DNA from: Chryseobacterium soli
Lineage (GTDB): Bacteria > Bacteroidota > Bacteroidia > Flavobacteriales > Weeksellaceae
Length of the DNA stretch: 64,000 bases
Assembly (NCBI RefSeq): GCF_000737705.1
Contig: NZ_JPRH01000002.1
Span: 186,001 to 250,000 of the forward strand
Direction: 5' to 3'
Shown here: positions 18,602 to 27,344 of the stretch, one piece after another
Layout: each line of letters starts with the position of its first letter
Position numbering within the stretch: the stretch's first letter is position 1
The notes under the pieces: model-generated
Databases searched by the model: none
Told to the model about the DNA's origin: nothing
What the model saw: the letters and a program-made list of their open reading frames with translations, nothing else
Translations under genes and position numbers: made by a program

Positions 18602-19456
18602 ATGAAAACATACGCAGGAATTCCTGAAGAAAATGCATCATTAGAAAATTCGAAAGTAATGTTGGTAACGGTTCCTTACGATGGAACCTCAACATGGGGA
18701 AAAGGAGCTGATAAAGGTCCGGCATTATTCCTTGATGCTTCTGAAAATATGGAGCTTTATGACATCGAAACCAATACAGAACCTTATTTGGAAGGGGTAT
18801 ACCTGGGTGGAGAAATTTCTGAAAATTCTACTCCTGAAGCAATGACAGAAGCTGTTTACCAAAAAACAAAAGAGCTTTTGGAAAATGATGGAAAGTTGTT
18901 TACCCTTTTTGGTGGTGAACATTCTGTATCCATCGGTTCTATCCGTGCTGTCGGAGAAAAATATGAAAATCTTACCGTACTTCAGCTGGATGCTCATACA
19001 GACTTGCGTCCTGAATTCCACGGATCTACTTCCAACCATGCCTGTGCAGTGTACGAAGCCCGTCAGAAGCATAACCTGGTTCAGGTGGGAATCCGTTCTA
19101 TGGATGTTGAAGAATACCAGTATTTACCGGAAGGACAGGTGTTTTTTGCTCATGCAATTGCGGTAAATGATAACTGGATCAATGATGTATTGGAAAAAGT
19201 GTCAGGAAACGTTTATATTACGATAGATCTGGATGCTTTTGACCCATCGATTGCGCCATCTACAGGAACTCCTGAACCAGGCGGATTGCAATGGTATCCA
19301 ACGTTGGAATTATTAAGAAAAGTATTTGAAAAATGTAATGTAGTTGCCTTTGATATTGTAGAATTAATGGATTCTCCAATGGCTAAACCAAGTGCATTCC
19401 TGGCAGCGAAACTTTATTACAAAATGTTAGCGTATTATCACATTAACCAAGACTAA
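18602..19456 (+). CDS. speB: Agmatinase
   Basis: A 284-residue ureohydrolase that splits agmatine to putrescine and urea. The binuclear manganese site is seen in GGEHSV, DAHTDLR and DLDAFDPSIAPSTGTPEPGG. The length is that of agmatinases. Together with the arginine decarboxylase upstream it completes the arginine-to-putrescine route. Confidence 0.93.
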   Translation: MKTYAGIPEENASLENSKVMLVTVPYDGTSTWGKGADKGPALFLDASENMELYDIETNTEPYLEGVYLGGEISENSTPEAMTEAVYQKTKELLENDGKLFTLFGGEHSVSIGSIRAVGEKYENLTVLQLDAHTDLRPEFHGSTSNHACAVYEARQKHNLVQVGIRSMDVEEYQYLPEGQVFFAHAIAVNDNWINDVLEKVSGNVYITIDLDAFDPSIAPSTGTPEPGGLQWYPTLELLRKVFEKCNVVAFDIVELMDSPMAKPSAFLAAKLYYKMLAYYHINQD

Positions 19457-19524
19457 AATTCCGCAGGAATCGGATTTTTTCTGTCGGATATTCTTAGGAA
19501 ATTTGTGAGATAAAACAAAATGAT

Positions 19525-20385
19525 ATGTCTACACAAAGTCAAATCGATTACAACAGAATTGCTCAGGCAATAGAATATATCCAGAGTAATTTTAAACTTC
19601 AGCCGAGTTTGGAGGAAGTTGCTGAGAAAATTCACTTAAGCCCCGCTCATTTCCAGAAAATATTTACGGATTGGGCAGGAACGAGTCCGAAGAAATTTTT
19701 GCAGTTCATTAGTCTTGAACATGCTAAAAATTTACTGAAGGAAGAAAAAGCAAGTTTATTTGATACCGCATACGAGACAGGCTTATCAAGCACGAGCAGA
19801 TTGCATGATCTGTTTGTGAATATTGAAGGAATGTCCCCGGCAGAATATAAAAACGGAGGAAAAAGCCTTAGTATTAATTACAGTTTTTCTGAAAGTCCTT
19901 TCGGAAATGTAATTGCAGCTTCCACAGAAAAAGGAATCTGTTACATGGCTTTTGAAAACGATAAAGAAACAGCATTAGGAATTTTGAAATCTAAATTTCC
20001 TAATGCTTCTTTTTTTGAAAAACAGGATGAACTGCAGAAAAATGCGTTGTCTATTTTCAATACAGACTGGACGAAACTCAATACCGTCAAATTACATTTA
20101 AAAGGAACCGATTTCCAGCTTAAAGTATGGGAAAGCCTCCTTTCTATCCCAATGGGAAAATTATCTACTTACGGAAACTTGGCGGAGAAAATTGGAAATT
20201 CCAAAGCTTCCAGAGCAGTCGGAACAGCCATTGGGAGCAATCCTGTAGCATTTCTGATTCCCTGCCATCGTGTGATTCAATCTTCGGGTACTATTGGTGG
20301 ATATATGTGGGGAAGTGAGAGAAAACAGCTGATTATAGGCTGGGAAAGTTCTCATGTGTATTCTGAAAATTTACTAGCACATTGA
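19525..20385 (+). CDS. AraC-type HTH fused to O6-methylguanine-DNA methyltransferase (Ada-like)
   Basis: A 286-residue fusion. Residues about 10-110 form an AraC-type double helix-turn-helix, and residues about 120-280 an alkyltransferase with the acceptor cysteine in IPCHRV (Cys247) and the helix SKASRAVGTAIGSNP. It lacks the N-terminal zinc-Cys domain of E. coli Ada that senses methylphosphotriesters, so its regulation must differ. The alkB homologue starts about 300 bases downstream, making this an alkylation-damage repair locus. Confidence 0.9.
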   Translation: MSTQSQIDYNRIAQAIEYIQSNFKLQPSLEEVAEKIHLSPAHFQKIFTDWAGTSPKKFLQFISLEHAKNLLKEEKASLFDTAYETGLSSTSRLHDLFVNIEGMSPAEYKNGGKSLSINYSFSESPFGNVIAASTEKGICYMAFENDKETALGILKSKFPNASFFEKQDELQKNALSIFNTDWTKLNTVKLHLKGTDFQLKVWESLLSIPMGKLSTYGNLAEKIGNSKASRAVGTAIGSNPVAFLIPCHRVIQSSGTIGGYMWGSERKQLIIGWESSHVYSENLLAH

Positions 20386-20445
20386 TTTTGTTTAAACCAT
20401 TAAGATATATTAAGTTGTTAAGAATCTAACATCAATAGAAAGGGG

Positions 20446-20520
20446 TTTTAGCCTGTTAATTTTTAAACCACCCCGTCAAATCTTTGATTTGCCACCCCTC
20501 CGGAGGAGGGGAATATGACC
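20446..20520 (+). repeat. GC-rich intergenic double-hairpin element
   Basis: In an otherwise AT-rich 294-base gap (20386-20679) there is a compact GC-rich block with two adjacent hairpins: CAAATC-TTT-GATTTG and CCCCTCC-GGA-GGAGGGG. The preceding CCACCCC and the following GGGGAAT complete a motif that I associate with dispersed intergenic repeats in flavobacterial genomes. No gene is seen in the gap. Confidence 0.5.
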
Positions 20521-20679
20521 CACGAATATAAGATTGGTTTAATGATTCCCTTATTATTCTTAAAAAAATAAAGTTCTTAATGGTTATATTTTTAACTCGT
20601 GCAGAGTATTCAGATTCCTAATATTTTTACCTTATATATCCTTTTTATCCAATATAATTTAATTTTAAAATAATCAAAA

Positions 20680-21291
20680 ATGATGAGCCTATTCGAAGAT
20701 TTATCAGCGTTCCCGATCAATATACTTCCCAATGATGGAACCGTTCACTATTACAGAAAGGTTTTTTCTAATGAAGAATCGGTTTCCTATTATGATTATT
20801 TATTCAATCAGATTCCCTGGGAAAATGATGAAGCGGTGATCTTTGGAAAATTGATCCTAACGAAAAGAAAAGTCGCCTGGTTTGGAGAAAAAGCATTTGA
20901 ATATACTTATTCAAACAGAACAAAATATGCCAGGATATGGACTCCCGAACTGTTGATGCTAAAACAGAAATGTGAGGACGTTTCAGGAGAAACTTATAAC
21001 TCCTGTCTGTTGAATTTATACCACGACGGAAGCGAAGGAATGGCCTACCACAGCGATGGAGAAAAAGATCTTAAGAAACACGGAGCTATTGCTTCTTTAA
21101 CCTTTGGAGCGGAAAGAAAGTTTTTGTTTAAACATAAAAATACCAAAGAAAAAGTGGAAGTTTTCCTGGAAAACGGAAGTTTGCTGGTTATGAAAGGAAC
21201 CACTCAGGATCACTGGATGCACCGCCTTCCACCAACAACCAAAGTAAAAACTCCCAGAGTGAATCTTACTTTCAGAACGATTGAAGAGTAA
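20680..21291 (+). CDS. alkB: AlkB-like alpha-ketoglutarate-dependent DNA dealkylase
   Basis: A 203-residue Fe(II)/2-oxoglutarate dioxygenase that oxidatively removes alkyl groups from DNA bases. The iron ligands are His124 and Asp126 (YHSDGE) and His181 (HWMHRLP), and the 2-oxoglutarate arginine lies in RVNLTFR. NSCLLNLYHDG matches the family strand before the iron site. It lies downstream of the Ada-like gene on the same strand. Confidence 0.92.
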   Translation: MMSLFEDLSAFPINILPNDGTVHYYRKVFSNEESVSYYDYLFNQIPWENDEAVIFGKLILTKRKVAWFGEKAFEYTYSNRTKYARIWTPELLMLKQKCEDVSGETYNSCLLNLYHDGSEGMAYHSDGEKDLKKHGAIASLTFGAERKFLFKHKNTKEKVEVFLENGSLLVMKGTTQDHWMHRLPPTTKVKTPRVNLTFRTIEE

Positions 21292-21316
21292 GTACTGGAA
21301 ACTTTAGATAAGAATA

Positions 21317-21352
21317 AAAAAAGCTGTATCGATTTTGATACAGCTTTTTATT
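21317..21352. terminator. Bidirectional hairpin terminator
   Basis: AAAAGCTGTATC and GATACAGCTTTT pair around a short loop, with A and T tracts on either side, between convergent genes. Confidence 0.92.
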
Positions 21353-21353
21353 T

Positions 21354-23213
21354 TTATTTAATGACATCAGCTTCTATGAAACTGTCGCCGTAGACTTTGA
21401 TAAAGGCTTTTGTATAATCCTCTTTTGTCGCCATATTCGGATTTGCCATAAATTTCTGAGGGTTGACAGAGAAAAGCGGAAACCACGTACTGCTGATCTG
21501 GATCTGAATTTTATGTCCCTTTTTAAAAGTATGGACCACATCCTGAAGCCTGAAATTGACTGCCGTTTTTTGGTTGGCAACCAATGCTTCTCCTTTTTCA
21601 CGTGAATTCCTGAATCTTGCAGGCATGATCTCACTTCTTACCATCTGATGGTAATTGGCATATACCACACCATCTTTCTTTTCCACAGGCTTAAAATCTT
21701 CCGGATAAACGTCGATAAGCTTTACAGCAAAATCAGCGTCGGTAGAAGTAGAGGCGATATTCAGCTTGGCCATGATTTCTCCTGCGAATGCAATATCATC
21801 CGTCAGAACATCCGTTGTAAAGGTTAAAACATCTGGTCTTCCTTCTGCAAACCTTTGGTCTTCGGACATATAATTTCTTGGGGTGAAACCATTGAAATCT
21901 TTAAGATTGTCTGAACTCAAAACCGGATTATTCGGATCGCTGTAATATTCTGAAAAGTTTTGCCCTGCTGCTTTTTTCAGAGTTCCGTCAGCTAAATAGA
22001 AATTTATTTTCTGGGCATTTTTAGGAGGATAAGATGTAAATTCTTTCCATTCTTTTGCTCCGGTATCATACATCATTGCTTCAGGAAGTCCGGCATCCTG
22101 CTTGGTATTTCCTTTCAGGTAATGATTGAAAAATTTAGTTTCAATATTTTTCTGATAATAGGTCGCAATGCTGTCACCGAAATAAATCTGATTATGAAAA
22201 TGTTTTCCCTGCTCCTGAGACCATCCGCCATGAGAAAAAGGTCCCATTACAATCGTGTTTTTAGCTTTGGGGCTTGTTTTTTCGATCGTTTTATAAATGT
22301 TTAAAGGTCCGGAAAGATCTTCTGCATCAAACCATCCGCCTACAGTCATCACCGCATGGTTGATATTTTTAAGATGAGGTAAAAGGCTTCTTTTCTGCCA
22401 GTATTCATCATAGTTCGGATGGTTCATAATTTCTGTCATGAAGAAATTATTTTTATAATATTTTTCATATCCATCCTTTAATGTTCCCATTTCTCTGTAA
22501 AATTTAAGACCATCTTCTGAGGTTGTTTTTATGGAGGAATCTTTGTACCAGGCTTCTTTTTCAGGTTGAGTTTTCTGAACGCCGAAAACAGGAAATGTTC
22601 TGAAATATCCTAGCATGAATTTTCCGTTGTGAAGAAAATCATCATTCCAGAAATCAGAAATAGGTGCCTGAGGTGAAGAGGCTACCAGAGCGGGATGCTC
22701 CGCCAAAACCCCTACTGCAGTATAAAAACCCGGATAAGAAGTTCCGAATTGTCCTACTTTACCATTATTATCTTTCACATTTTTAAGCAGCCAGTCGATC
22801 GTATCATACGTGTCTGTACTTTCGTCCACATCTTTTTTTGTTTTTCTTTCCACCTGTGGAGTCATGTTGGTGAAGGTTCCTTCACTCATATACCTTCCAC
22901 GTACATCCTGATAGACGAAAATATACTTGTCTTTCATAAGATAAGCATTCGGACCTATTTTGGTTTTGTATTCATTTTCGCCATATGGAGCAATGCTGTA
23001 GCAGGTTCTCTGCATCAGGAAGGGATATTTGTTCTTGGTGGAAATATCTTTGGGAATATACACCGTTGTAAAAAGCTTGACACCATCACGCATCGGGATA
23101 TAAAATTCTTTTTTTGTAAAATTATCTTTCACAAAACTGTCCTTTGGCGGTGTGTTTTGTGAACTTCCAAAAATAAAGAAGAAAATAAATACAATAGAAA
23201 TGTGGATTTTCAT
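21354..23213 (-). CDS. Secreted CocE/NonD-family hydrolase (S15 X-Pro dipeptidyl-peptidase-like)
   Basis: A 619-residue protein with a signal peptide ending near FGSSQ. The N-terminal alpha/beta-hydrolase domain begins with FYIPMRDGVKLFTTVYIP; the nucleophile elbow is GTSYPGFY, and GPFSHGGW supplies the catalytic His region. The C-terminal jelly-roll (about residues 400-610) is the PepX_C domain. Family members hydrolyse acyl amino-acid or peptide bonds such as glutaryl-7-ACA, cocaine ester or X-Pro peptides. It is probably periplasmic or secreted and peptide-directed. Confidence 0.88.
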   Translation of the reverse strand: MKIHISIVFIFFFIFGSSQNTPPKDSFVKDNFTKKEFYIPMRDGVKLFTTVYIPKDISTKNKYPFLMQRTCYSIAPYGENEYKTKIGPNAYLMKDKYIFVYQDVRGRYMSEGTFTNMTPQVERKTKKDVDESTDTYDTIDWLLKNVKDNNGKVGQFGTSYPGFYTAVGVLAEHPALVASSPQAPISDFWNDDFLHNGKFMLGYFRTFPVFGVQKTQPEKEAWYKDSSIKTTSEDGLKFYREMGTLKDGYEKYYKNNFFMTEIMNHPNYDEYWQKRSLLPHLKNINHAVMTVGGWFDAEDLSGPLNIYKTIEKTSPKAKNTIVMGPFSHGGWSQEQGKHFHNQIYFGDSIATYYQKNIETKFFNHYLKGNTKQDAGLPEAMMYDTGAKEWKEFTSYPPKNAQKINFYLADGTLKKAAGQNFSEYYSDPNNPVLSSDNLKDFNGFTPRNYMSEDQRFAEGRPDVLTFTTDVLTDDIAFAGEIMAKLNIASTSTDADFAVKLIDVYPEDFKPVEKKDGVVYANYHQMVRSEIMPARFRNSREKGEALVANQKTAVNFRLQDVVHTFKKGHKIQIQISSTWFPLFSVNPQKFMANPNMATKEDYTKAFIKVYGDSFIEADVIK

Positions 23214-23301
23214 AAATTAAATTTGTGGCTAATTTAAAAATAAAAATAGTTCTGACGTACTTTCTATAAAGGATCTTGTAATGAAAATTAGGCACCACAG
23301 A

Positions 23302-23330
23302 AAAACGGCTGGAGAAATTCCAGCCGTTTG
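23302..23330 (-). terminator. Hairpin terminator after the barrel-protein gene
   Basis: ACGGCTGGA and TCCAGCCGT pair around a GAAAT loop. On the minus strand it is followed by a T-rich tract, so it terminates the gene ending at 23356. Confidence 0.75.
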
Positions 23331-23355
23331 ATCAGTATTGAGCCCAATATTGGAG

Positions 23356-26121
23356 TTATTGCATTTTTTTTCCTGCAAATTTGTTCAGTTTCATGCTGAG
23401 AGAAAACATCACGTAGCGCTTTAAAATAAGATCTTCCCGGTCTTCGAAATAAGAATTGGTGATCGTTCTTTTCACGCTTTGGTTTTGATTCAGGATATCA
23501 TAGATTTTTACTTTCGCGGTAAACTGTTTCTTGAAAAATGAATAACCTAAGCTGGTATTCCAGAAATAAAAATCCTTTTTAAAACCGGGTGCAATATTCG
23601 AGCTTGTATTGTATTCAAAATCATTTCCAAATACAAATTTGCTTTGGAATACATAATTAGTCAGCTCAAGTTTTAAAGCCTGGTTAGCGGTATTCACATT
23701 GGCGATACCGGAATTGATATAATTTGAAAAATTGTATCCAAGCCTGTAGGAAGGTTTTATGGTCATTTTATCCTTAATTTCATAGGTAACATTTAATCCC
23801 GGATTAAGGCTGTATGTATTACTGATAAATTGCTGTCCATCGATAAAGTTTCTGTTGTAGCCATAATTCATATTAAATTTCGGACTGATGGTGAGTTTGT
23901 TGGTCTTCCATTTAAACGTTTTGCTGAAACTTCCGCCTGCGTTAACACTTTTATTCCCACTTACATTATCATACGTTACGACCTGTTTTCCCGAATTATC
24001 ATAGGTAGAATAATTGATGATATCATTATTTCCGTAAGTAAACCCAACATTGAAATAGTAGCTGATGTTTTTTACGATATTGAAATTATTAAAATAAAGA
24101 TACGTCCGGTTGGTCCATGTGTTTTTCAGATCAGGATTTCCCCGGTAGGTTATCAACGGATTCGAGGTGTCTTCATAAGGAGTCAGCTGTTCTGCACTGG
24201 GAATATTGTAATCGGCGTAATGGTAAATGCTCAGTCTTTTATTTTGCGAAAATTCATATTGGAAGTTCAGATTATATCCGGGCAATACAAAGTTTTTCTG
24301 CAGATCATATTGCTTTGCGTTGAAGGTAGAATTGATTTTCATATCCGTAATATCAAGATTCACCGATGCCCATAGATTAATTTTCTTTTTGTTGAGTTCC
24401 AGAGAAAGCTCCGGAGAAAATTTATTAATATTTTGGTTCATACGGGTTGATAGCGGCACATTGTATTTAGAATACTGTCCTGTAGCATCATCAAAATCAT
24501 TCACATCTCTCATATCGCGGGAAACCTTTGCATCATAGCTGACATTGGCTGTAATATTCAAGGAATCTGTGATAGGCTCCGAATAGGAAGTCGTAAACCT
24601 GTAGTTATTATTCTGGGTTTTATTATTAGCCCGTTGATTTCGGTTGTCATTAGAATCTGAACCTTCATAAAATATATTTTCAGATTTGTTGAGATTATTT
24701 GTTTTAGATTCGGAGATCGAACTGTTGATATTCGCAGAAACTACACGGCCCTTTTTTTTGAATTTTTTTGAAAAATAAATATTAGGACTGAAAGAACTGC
24801 TTTCCGAATCAACACTGCTGTAGGAATCACTTTCATTCAGAAGGATATTATCCCTTAAAGTAGCCGATTTGGAATTGTTGAAACTATATCCTTTGGATTT
24901 TGAAAAAGAAGGCGAAATATAAATACTGGTCAGAGAATCCAGCTTTATTTTTACAGAAGTATCAAAATTATATTGTCTGGACTCATTTTTACCGTTGCTT
25001 TCAGAATTGGTCTGTAACGTATTGGCAGGCAAAAGTGTTGTTCTGGATACTTTAGAACGCGTTTCGAGATTAGAATCACTGTGCATCAGACTGAAGGTGT
25101 CCAAGTCTGCATCTTTCCCGAACTTATCACTATAGCTGAATCCTATAGTCGTTGATCTGTTGATTCCTTTATTGCCGCCGCCACCTTGCATATAATAGGT
25201 GTTACCTCCAGATGTGGTAACAGTACCGCCCTGCATCATCCATGAATTTCTGCCCTGTCCCATGCTGTCGAAAACCTCATCACTGGAAAATCCCTGTGAG
25301 TTGATATTATTGGATGAAGCCAGAAGGCTGATCTTCGTGTCATTTTTAAAATAACTTACCAGTCCGCTTCCCTCATACCGCTTATCAGAACCATATCCGA
25401 TGGTAAGCCTCGAGATAAGGCCTTTGTTTTTCTTTTCATCAATATTAAAATTGATGGTGGTATTGTTGGATTTAGGTGTTTTTCCGCTTAATTCTTCCTC
25501 TTTGGTTTTGGTGGTGGTAAACTGGATGTTTTTAATGAGATCTGCCGGCAGATTTTGCAACGCCACTTTACCGTCTTTATCAAAAAATGGTTTTCCATTG
25601 ATCATGATCTGATCCACTTCTTTTCCGTTAACAGTAATCTTCCCGTCATTGCTGACTTCCACACCGGGAATTTGTTTCAAAAGTTCTTCAATCTTACTGT
25701 CCGGTCGTACTTTGATAGAGGATGCATTAAATTCGATAGTATCTTTTTTAATTTTTACAGGAGAAACAGTAATTTTTACCTCATCAATATTAAAGACCGT
25801 ATTTTTTTCAAGTTCCACATCCCCCAAAGACAAGGATTTATCTATGTTTTCAAATTTTTTGGAATAGGAGGTCAGCTTTTCAGCGTCAATCTTTAAAATA
25901 GAAGGTTCGTTCAGTGCATCAATTTTTAATGAAAACTTACCTTCCTTATTGGTTGCTGTATAATTGATGATGGATGAATCTTTTTGTTTTAAAAGATAAA
26001 CCGTAGCATTTTCTATAGGTTTTTTGTCAAAATCTGCTACTTTTCCATCAATACTTAATTTTTGAGCATTTAAAATGATGACATTGCATATAAGGATCCA
26101 CAGCAGTAAGATTTTTTTCAT
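23356..26121 (-). CDS. TonB-dependent-receptor-like outer-membrane barrel protein
   Basis: A 921-residue protein; the start at 26121 is chosen because it begins a proper signal peptide (MKKILLLWILICNVIILNAQ). Residues about 22-110 form a carboxypeptidase-regulatory-like Ig fold, then a plug-like region (IEELLKQIPGVEVSNDGKI) and a long beta-barrel (about 250-921). No SusD-like partner is adjacent. A Gly/Met-rich loop (QGGGGNKG) lies near residue 320. Family members import or export large compounds or act in surface assembly; the substrate is unknown. Confidence 0.85.
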   Translation of the reverse strand: MKKILLLWILICNVIILNAQKLSIDGKVADFDKKPIENATVYLLKQKDSSIINYTATNKEGKFSLKIDALNEPSILKIDAEKLTSYSKKFENIDKSLSLGDVELEKNTVFNIDEVKITVSPVKIKKDTIEFNASSIKVRPDSKIEELLKQIPGVEVSNDGKITVNGKEVDQIMINGKPFFDKDGKVALQNLPADLIKNIQFTTTKTKEEELSGKTPKSNNTTINFNIDEKKNKGLISRLTIGYGSDKRYEGSGLVSYFKNDTKISLLASSNNINSQGFSSDEVFDSMGQGRNSWMMQGGTVTTSGGNTYYMQGGGGNKGINRSTTIGFSYSDKFGKDADLDTFSLMHSDSNLETRSKVSRTTLLPANTLQTNSESNGKNESRQYNFDTSVKIKLDSLTSIYISPSFSKSKGYSFNNSKSATLRDNILLNESDSYSSVDSESSSFSPNIYFSKKFKKKGRVVSANINSSISESKTNNLNKSENIFYEGSDSNDNRNQRANNKTQNNNYRFTTSYSEPITDSLNITANVSYDAKVSRDMRDVNDFDDATGQYSKYNVPLSTRMNQNINKFSPELSLELNKKKINLWASVNLDITDMKINSTFNAKQYDLQKNFVLPGYNLNFQYEFSQNKRLSIYHYADYNIPSAEQLTPYEDTSNPLITYRGNPDLKNTWTNRTYLYFNNFNIVKNISYYFNVGFTYGNNDIINYSTYDNSGKQVVTYDNVSGNKSVNAGGSFSKTFKWKTNKLTISPKFNMNYGYNRNFIDGQQFISNTYSLNPGLNVTYEIKDKMTIKPSYRLGYNFSNYINSGIANVNTANQALKLELTNYVFQSKFVFGNDFEYNTSSNIAPGFKKDFYFWNTSLGYSFFKKQFTAKVKIYDILNQNQSVKRTITNSYFEDREDLILKRYVMFSLSMKLNKFAGKKMQ

Positions 26122-26157
26122 GAATAGTTTTTTTCCGAGGCGTAAAAGTATAAAAAA

Positions 26158-26181
26158 AAACATCCCTGTGCAGGGATGTTC
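26158..26181 (-). terminator. Hairpin terminator of the BON operon
   Basis: AACATCCCTG and CAGGGATGTT form a ten-base stem; on the minus strand it is followed by a run of T. It lies 28 bases after the stop of the BON-SH3 gene. Confidence 0.9.
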
Positions 26182-26208
26182 ATATTTAATCGTTGATTTT
26201 AAAAAGAA

Positions 26209-26628
26209 TTATGCTTTCAAGTATCTTGAATACGCATATCCTTCCTGTCCATCAGCATTTTTTACTTTCCACCAATCGTCAGAAGTCTGCTCGATTAATG
26301 TTACAGAAGCTCCTTTCGCTGCTTTTCCTACAACAGCTGCTTCCGTAGAAGGCTCTTGTCTGATGTTAAGGTTAGATTCGTCAGTAGCTACTGTAAGAGA
26401 GGCTCCTGCAGCCAACCCTGCAACCTGTACATCAAGATTGATGTCTGAAGCTGAATAGGTAGAATCTATTGCTCCCAGTGCATTCCAAACTGCATCTTTT
26501 GCTGCAGTGTTTGAAGCATTACCGGAAACATACAGAATACCATCCTGCTCCTGAACCTGAAGATTTGCAATTCCCGCAGACTGAGCTGCAGTAATTACAC
26601 CTGAATATTTATCTTGTAATGTGCTCAT
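26209..26628 (-). CDS. BON and SH3 domain protein without a signal peptide
   Basis: A 139-residue protein. Residues about 5-70 resemble a BON domain (GVITAAQSAGI, VQEQDGILYVSGNA), and residues about 78-139 a bacterial SH3 domain (LNIRQEPSTEAAVVG, GYAYSRYLKA). BON domains associate with membranes or phospholipid, and SH3b domains usually bind peptidoglycan, yet no signal peptide is seen, unlike its upstream lipoprotein neighbour. A 6-base gap puts both in one operon, so a related envelope-stress or cell-wall role is likely. Confidence 0.78.
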   Translation of the reverse strand: MSTLQDKYSGVITAAQSAGIANLQVQEQDGILYVSGNASNTAAKDAVWNALGAIDSTYSASDINLDVQVAGLAAGASLTVATDESNLNIRQEPSTEAAVVGKAAKGASVTLIEQTSDDWWKVKNADGQEGYAYSRYLKA

Positions 26629-26634
26629 CTCTCC

Positions 26635-27123
26635 TTATTTTACAGTATAATTATAATTTACTTTTCCAGCTTTTAAAGCATCTACAGATTGTTTGATTTT
26701 TCTGGCCTGTTCTTTAGAAACATTTCCGGTAAGCGTTAATTCACCGTTTACTACTTCTACTTTCACCGTTGGGAAATCTTTAACAGCATCCTGAACTTTT
26801 TTCTGAACTACAGGATCTACAGCCGAAGTTGTAGTTACGGGAGCAACCGGAGCCGGAGCAGCGATTGTAGACATATCCATAACCTCTTTTACTCCTTTGA
26901 TAGCTTTTAACTGAGTGATCATAGCATCTTTAGACTGCTGATCAGGGAACGTTCCGCTTAAATGAGCAACTCCGTCTTTTACTTCTACAGAAGCACCAGG
27001 ATTAGACGTTACTACAGTTGTAGCTTGAGTTTGAAGGTCAGCATCAGAAACTTTCTTTTTACAAGAAACAGCTCCAAATGATACAGCTATAGCCAATGCA
27101 GCCATTGCGATAGTTTTTTTCAT
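26635..27123 (-). CDS. BON-domain lipoprotein
   Basis: A 162-residue lipoprotein with the signal MKKTIAMAALAIAVSFGAVSC (lipobox Cys21). Two BON domains follow, at about residues 28-85 (VEVKDGVAHLSGTFPDQQSK) and 105-160 (VEVVNGELTLTGNVSKEQAR), separated by a Pro/Ala/Thr/Val linker. The architecture recalls OsmY and DolP-type periplasmic proteins that keep the outer membrane intact under stress. It is the first gene of an operon with the BON-SH3 protein. Confidence 0.85.
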   Translation of the reverse strand: MKKTIAMAALAIAVSFGAVSCKKKVSDADLQTQATTVVTSNPGASVEVKDGVAHLSGTFPDQQSKDAMITQLKAIKGVKEVMDMSTIAAPAPVAPVTTTSAVDPVVQKKVQDAVKDFPTVKVEVVNGELTLTGNVSKEQARKIKQSVDALKAGKVNYNYTVK

Positions 27124-27154
27124 ATTGTATATTTATTAATGTTGTTAATACAAT

Positions 27155-27182
27155 CAAATGTAATAATAAAATTTGTACCAAA
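27155..27182 (-). promoter_or_regulatory. Candidate promoter of the BON operon
   Basis: On the minus strand TTTG (27182-27179) is followed after 16 bases by TACATTTG (27162-27155), which fits the flavobacterial TTTG/TAnnTTTG layout, 32 bases before the start at 27123. Confidence 0.5.
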
Positions 27183-27317
27183 ATAATAAATACCATAGAA
27201 ATATTTCTTTAATTTTTTACAATATTTTAGGAATCAGGCATTTAATTTTATCGGATCATAAATGTAACATAGCCTTAACCTGATTTTAATAAAATCTGAC
27301 ACCAATTGAAAAACTAT

Positions 27318-27325
27318 TATATTTG
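27318..27325 (+). promoter_or_regulatory. Candidate -7 element for the dicarboxylate/amino acid symporter
   Basis: TATATTTG matches TAnnTTTG, 19 bases before the ATG at 27345. Confidence 0.5.
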
Positions 27326-27344
27326 CGAAACTTGAACTATTTAT

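Noticed and set aside
19457..19490. Terminator between agmatinase and the Ada-like gene
   Set aside because: A weak stem (AATTCCG/CGGATT with a bulge) before T residues; possible but not clear enough to list.
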